Source of the DNA: an uncultured Collinsella sp.
GTDB taxonomy: Bacteria; Actinomycetota; Coriobacteriia; Coriobacteriales; Coriobacteriaceae
Assembly (NCBI GenBank): GCA_937937835.1
Contig: CALDBJ010000137.1
Location: forward strand, 1-7,628
Reading direction: 5' to 3'
DNA length: 7,628 bases
Shown: in pieces, positions 4,718 through 7,628 of the stretch
Layout: each line of letters starts with the position of its first letter
How positions within the stretch are numbered: the first letter of the stretch is position 1
The notes under the pieces: generated by a model
Seen by the model: only the letters and a program-made list of their open reading frames with translations
Told to the model about the DNA's origin: nothing
The model's database searches: none
Program-made: the position numbers and the translations under genes

Positions 4718-7468
4718 ATGTCTGACAAGCGCCGCACCTTTGCCGTTATCGACGGCAACTCGCTCATGCACCGCGCCTTCCACGCCGTGCCGCCGACCAT
4801 GAACGCGCCGGACGGTCGCCCCACCAACGCGATCTTTGGCTTTCTGAACATGTTTCTTAAGATGATCGATGCCTTTAACCCCGACGGTGTGGTCGTGGCG
4901 TTTGACAAGGGCAAACCGCGCGTGCGCATGGAGATGCTGCCGCAGTATAAGGCGCAACGCCCGCCCATGGACCCCGATCTGCATGCGCAGTTCCCTATGA
5001 TTAAGGAGCTGCTCACCGCGCTCAACGTGCCGATTCTGCAGTCCGAGGGCTGGGAAGGCGACGACATCCTGGGCACTATGGCGCGCCTGGGCGAGCAGGC
5101 CGGCTGTGACATGCTGCTGGTGACCGGTGATCGCGACATGTATCAGCTTGTTACCGAGCACGTCAACGTGGTCTCGACCCGTAAGGGCCTGTCCGATGTA
5201 GCGATCATGACGCCCGAGAGCGTGGACGACCTGTATCACGGCATTACGCCGGCGCTCGTGCCCGATTTTTACGGTCTAAAGGGCGATACGTCCGACAACA
5301 TCCCCGGTGTACCGGGCATCGGTCCCAAAAAGGCGAGTGCGCTCATTGCGAAGTACGGTAGCCTGGACGAAGTCATCGCGCATGCCGACGAGGTCAAGGG
5401 CAAGATGGGCGAGAACCTGCGTGCACACATCGATGACGCACTACTGAGCCGCAAGGTTGCGACAATTCGCACCGATGCGCCCGTCGAGCTCGACTTTGAG
5501 GCGACGTCCTTCCCGGCGTTTTCTGCCGATGAGGTTTCCGCGGCGCTGGGCACGCTTGGTATCACCGCCATGCAGAACCGTTTCTTGGCGCTGATCGGCG
5601 GCGAGGGCGGGGCTGCTGCTGCCTCCAGTGTGGTTGAGATACCTGCTATGGTTCGCGCAGCCGCCGGCGATGCCGACGCGCTTGGTGCCGTTGCGGCTGA
5701 GGTCTCCCGCGCGATTGATGCCGGCGAGTGGGTCGCCGCCGTGGTGGACGACGACAAGGAAGAGGGCGCGCTCTTTGGACTGACGCGCACGCTGTGGTTG
5801 GCGACGTCCAAGGGCCTGTTCGCGCTCGAGCAGGGCGACAGCTGTGCGGCGGCTGAGGTTGAGGGCTTCAACTTCGTTCACGGCGTGATTGCCGGCGTGC
5901 TCGCGCGTCTGTTTATGGAGGGTCGCGTGGCGAGCCCGGATATGAAGGTGCTGTTGCACGAGCTTTCGCCCATTGATTCTTCCGAGCCTGAGCTCATGGA
6001 CCCGCTGGCAGTTGACTCTACTCGTATCTTCGATACCGTGGTCGCTGCCTACTTGTTGGACTCCGACCGTTCCGAGTTTGACGAGGCGTATCTGGCCGAT
6101 ACTTATCTGCAGATGTCGCTGCCCGCTGCCCGCGGCGCGGAAGGGGCCGGCGAGGACGCGCCTGCGCCCGCTGCCCGCACAGCGGCCCTGACGCTGGCCC
6201 TGGTGGCTCCGCTGCGCGACCGCATGGCGCGCGAGAACGCCGCCAACGTATTCGACGGCATTGAGATGCCGCTCGTTCCGGTGCTCGCCAAGATGGAGCG
6301 CGCAGGCATGCTCGTGGATCCCGATCGCCTGCACAACCTGTCCGAGGGCCTCGCAACCCAGATTGCCGAAGTCGAGCGCAACATTCGCGATCTGGCCGGC
6401 GACGAGACGTTCAACATCGGCAGCCCCATGCAGTTGTCGCACGTGCTCTTTGACGTGATGGGGCTTCCGACCAAGGGCCTCAAAAAGACCAAGCGCGGCT
6501 ATTATTCGACTAACGCCAAGGTGTTGAGCGACCTTGCGCGCGACCACGAGATCGTGCGCCAGATTCTGGACTGGCGCGAGAAGTCCAAGATCAAGTCGAC
6601 GTATCTGGACACGCTGGGTCCGCTGCGCCGCGGTGACGGTCGTGTGCACACCACGTACAACCAGACCATCACCGCGACGGGGCGTCTGTCTTCGAGCGAC
6701 CCTAATCTGCAAAACATTCCGACGCGCTCGGAGCTGGGGCGTACCGTCAAGACGGCGTTTTCGGCAGGCGAGGGAAGCGTCTTTTTGGCGGTGGACTACT
6801 CGCAGATCGAGCTGCGTCTGCTGGCACATCTCTCGGGTGACGAGCACTTGGTGCGCGCCTTTAACGAGGGCGAGGACTTCCATGCCGAGACGGCGGCGCG
6901 CGTGTTTGGTGTGCCGGTGTCCGAGGTAACGCCCGACCTGCGCAGTCGCGCCAAGGCCGTGAACTTTGGCATCGTGTATGGCCAGCAGGCCTACGGCCTG
7001 TCGCAGTCGCTGCATATCTCGATGGCCGAGGCGCGCGACATGATCGACCGCTACTACGAGGCCTACCCAGGCGTGCGCACGTTCCTCGACAACGTGGTGG
7101 CACGTGCCAAGCAGACGGGCTACGCCGAGACCATGTACGGCCGCCGTCGTCATATTCCGGAGCTCAAGGCCAAAAACCCGCAACTCCGCGGCTTTGGCGA
7201 GCGCACGGCCATGAACCACCCCATGCAGGGAACCGCCGCCGACATCATCAAGATCGCGATGGCCCGCGTAAGCCGCCGTCTGGAAGAAGAGGATTTTGCC
7301 GCTCACATGATCCTGCAAGTGCACGACGAACTGGACTTTGAGTGCCCCATCGACGAAGTCGAGCGCCTAACCACCATGGTCCGCGACGTCATGGAGCACG
7401 TAGTAGACCTCCGCGTCCCCCTAATCGCCGAAGCCAGCACCGGCATAACCTGGGCCGACGCGAAATAG
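4718..7468 (+). CDS. polA: DNA polymerase I
   Basis: A 916-aa DNA polymerase I (E. coli: 928 aa), which fills repair gaps and removes RNA primers from Okazaki fragments. N-terminal 5' nuclease, about 1-290: IDGN (D12), AFDKG (D63), EGDDI (D115/D116), TGDRDMYQL (D138, D140), GLKGDTSDNIPG (D190, D193) and the helix-hairpin-helix GVPGIGPKKA. The middle region, about 300-500, sits where 3'-5' proofreading is found in E. coli but is degenerate: the DTE motif reads DDD (344-346), and the expected aspartates of motifs II and III appear as non-acidic residues in my by-eye alignment. It also has an Ala/Gly/Pro-rich stretch (470-490). C-terminal polymerase: TATGRLSSSDPNLQNIP (652-668), motif A VDYSQIELR (D693), motif B with R742, K746, F750 and Y754, motif C VHDEL (H869, D870). 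F750, rather than Tyr, is the usual residue at that nucleotide-selecting position. Start chosen by the GAGGT site. It is transcribed away from the aminopeptidase and followed by a hairpin. Confidence 0.98.
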   Translation: MSDKRRTFAVIDGNSLMHRAFHAVPPTMNAPDGRPTNAIFGFLNMFLKMIDAFNPDGVVVAFDKGKPRVRMEMLPQYKAQRPPMDPDLHAQFPMIKELLTALNVPILQSEGWEGDDILGTMARLGEQAGCDMLLVTGDRDMYQLVTEHVNVVSTRKGLSDVAIMTPESVDDLYHGITPALVPDFYGLKGDTSDNIPGVPGIGPKKASALIAKYGSLDEVIAHADEVKGKMGENLRAHIDDALLSRKVATIRTDAPVELDFEATSFPAFSADEVSAALGTLGITAMQNRFLALIGGEGGAAAASSVVEIPAMVRAAAGDADALGAVAAEVSRAIDAGEWVAAVVDDDKEEGALFGLTRTLWLATSKGLFALEQGDSCAAAEVEGFNFVHGVIAGVLARLFMEGRVASPDMKVLLHELSPIDSSEPELMDPLAVDSTRIFDTVVAAYLLDSDRSEFDEAYLADTYLQMSLPAARGAEGAGEDAPAPAARTAALTLALVAPLRDRMARENAANVFDGIEMPLVPVLAKMERAGMLVDPDRLHNLSEGLATQIAEVERNIRDLAGDETFNIGSPMQLSHVLFDVMGLPTKGLKKTKRGYYSTNAKVLSDLARDHEIVRQILDWREKSKIKSTYLDTLGPLRRGDGRVHTTYNQTITATGRLSSSDPNLQNIPTRSELGRTVKTAFSAGEGSVFLAVDYSQIELRLLAHLSGDEHLVRAFNEGEDFHAETAARVFGVPVSEVTPDLRSRAKAVNFGIVYGQQAYGLSQSLHISMAEARDMIDRYYEAYPGVRTFLDNVVARAKQTGYAETMYGRRRHIPELKAKNPQLRGFGERTAMNHPMQGTAADIIKIAMARVSRRLEEEDFAAHMILQVHDELDFECPIDEVERLTTMVRDVMEHVVDLRVPLIAEASTGITWADAK

Positions 7469-7501
7469 AAAAACAGCCACAGGTCCAAAGCAGCCAAACC
7501 A

Positions 7502-7534
7502 GAAGGGAGTCCCTTTCAGCAAGGAACTCCCTTC
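7502..7534 (+). terminator. Hairpin after polA, probable terminator
   Basis: GAAGGGAGTCCCTT (7502-7515) pairs with AAGGAACTCCCTTC (7521-7534) in 13 of 14 positions (one C/A mismatch) around a 5-nt loop TCAGC, 34 nt after the polA stop. The downstream bases ATCCATAATTATT are AT-rich but not a clean T-run. It probably ends the polA transcript; the symmetrical stem could also serve a gene entering from the right. Confidence 0.7.
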
Positions 7535-7628
7535 ATCCATAATTATTCAGCCAAGTATCTAGACGCCAAGACGCCATCTAGGCGGCAAGCAAGTCACCCT
7601 AGGACCTGGCCGGGCGAGGCGGGTAAGT
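7535..7628. other. Unassigned right-edge sequence with a small tandem repeat
   Basis: No convincing reading frame is visible in these 94 bases. AGACGCCA occurs twice in tandem (7561-7576). TATCTA (7556-7561) could be a -10 box on the plus strand, with a poor TTCATC 18 nt upstream. The last 35 bases are GC-rich. A downstream gene or structured RNA may begin here, but the window ends before it can be identified. Confidence 0.3.

Noticed and set aside
4552..5139. Aminopeptidase frame open 196 codons further upstream
   Set aside because: The extension overlaps polA antisense and its own promoter region; a strong ribosome site supports the start at 4551, and the family length fits 465 aa.
5441..7324. 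627-codon open frame on the minus strand opposite polA
   Set aside because: It is a complementary-strand shadow of polA with low-complexity His/Arg/Val-rich content, no ribosome site and no recognisable domain.
1..7628. CRISPR array, tRNA, rRNA, insertion sequence, prophage or defence genes
   Set aside because: I looked for regularly spaced repeats, cloverleaf-like sequence, transposase or nuclease motifs on both strands and found none; nearly all the window is explained by five ordinary genes and their control regions.

Overview
The window looks like ordinary chromosomal DNA from a GC-rich (roughly 60% by eye), probably anaerobic actinobacterium. My best guess is the class Coriobacteriia, for example a Collinsella-like gut bacterium. 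This is inferred from composition, the short anaerobe-type ThiC, the TACGAT-type -10 box and the general look of the proteins; no database search was possible.

Layout, left to right: (1) a short tail with a stem-loop, then thiC on the minus strand (80-1414), preceded by a clear TPP riboswitch (about 1419-1513, minus) and a probable promoter; (2) a divergent plus-strand gene (1585-2106) for a small membrane-anchored protein of unknown function; (3) a stem-loop repeat (2131-2206); (4) yaaA on the minus strand (2243-3052, GTG start), a peroxide-stress protein; (5) a second copy of the same stem-loop repeat (3071-3143), which on the minus strand reads as an intrinsic terminator ending almost on the yaaA ribosome binding site; (6) an M18 zinc aminopeptidase on the minus strand (3154-4551); (7) a 166-base divergent promoter region; (8) polA on the plus strand (4718-7468), DNA polymerase I with an active-looking 5' nuclease, a degenerate proofreading domain and an intact polymerase; (9) a hairpin after polA and about 95 unassigned bases to the edge.

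The protein genes are mostly housekeeping: thiamine pyrimidine synthesis, iron/peroxide protection, peptide turnover, and DNA repair and Okazaki fragment processing. They do not form one pathway. YaaA and Pol I both bear on surviving oxidative DNA damage, but they are not in one operon and the link is thematic only.

I found no mobile element, phage gene, CRISPR array or defence system. The most interesting signals are non-coding: two related stem-loops flanking yaaA, with near-identical arms, two compensating base-pair changes, a shared mismatch and unrelated loops; the terminator-on-RBS arrangement in front of yaaA; and a thiC riboswitch whose aptamer contains the Shine-Dalgarno sequence.
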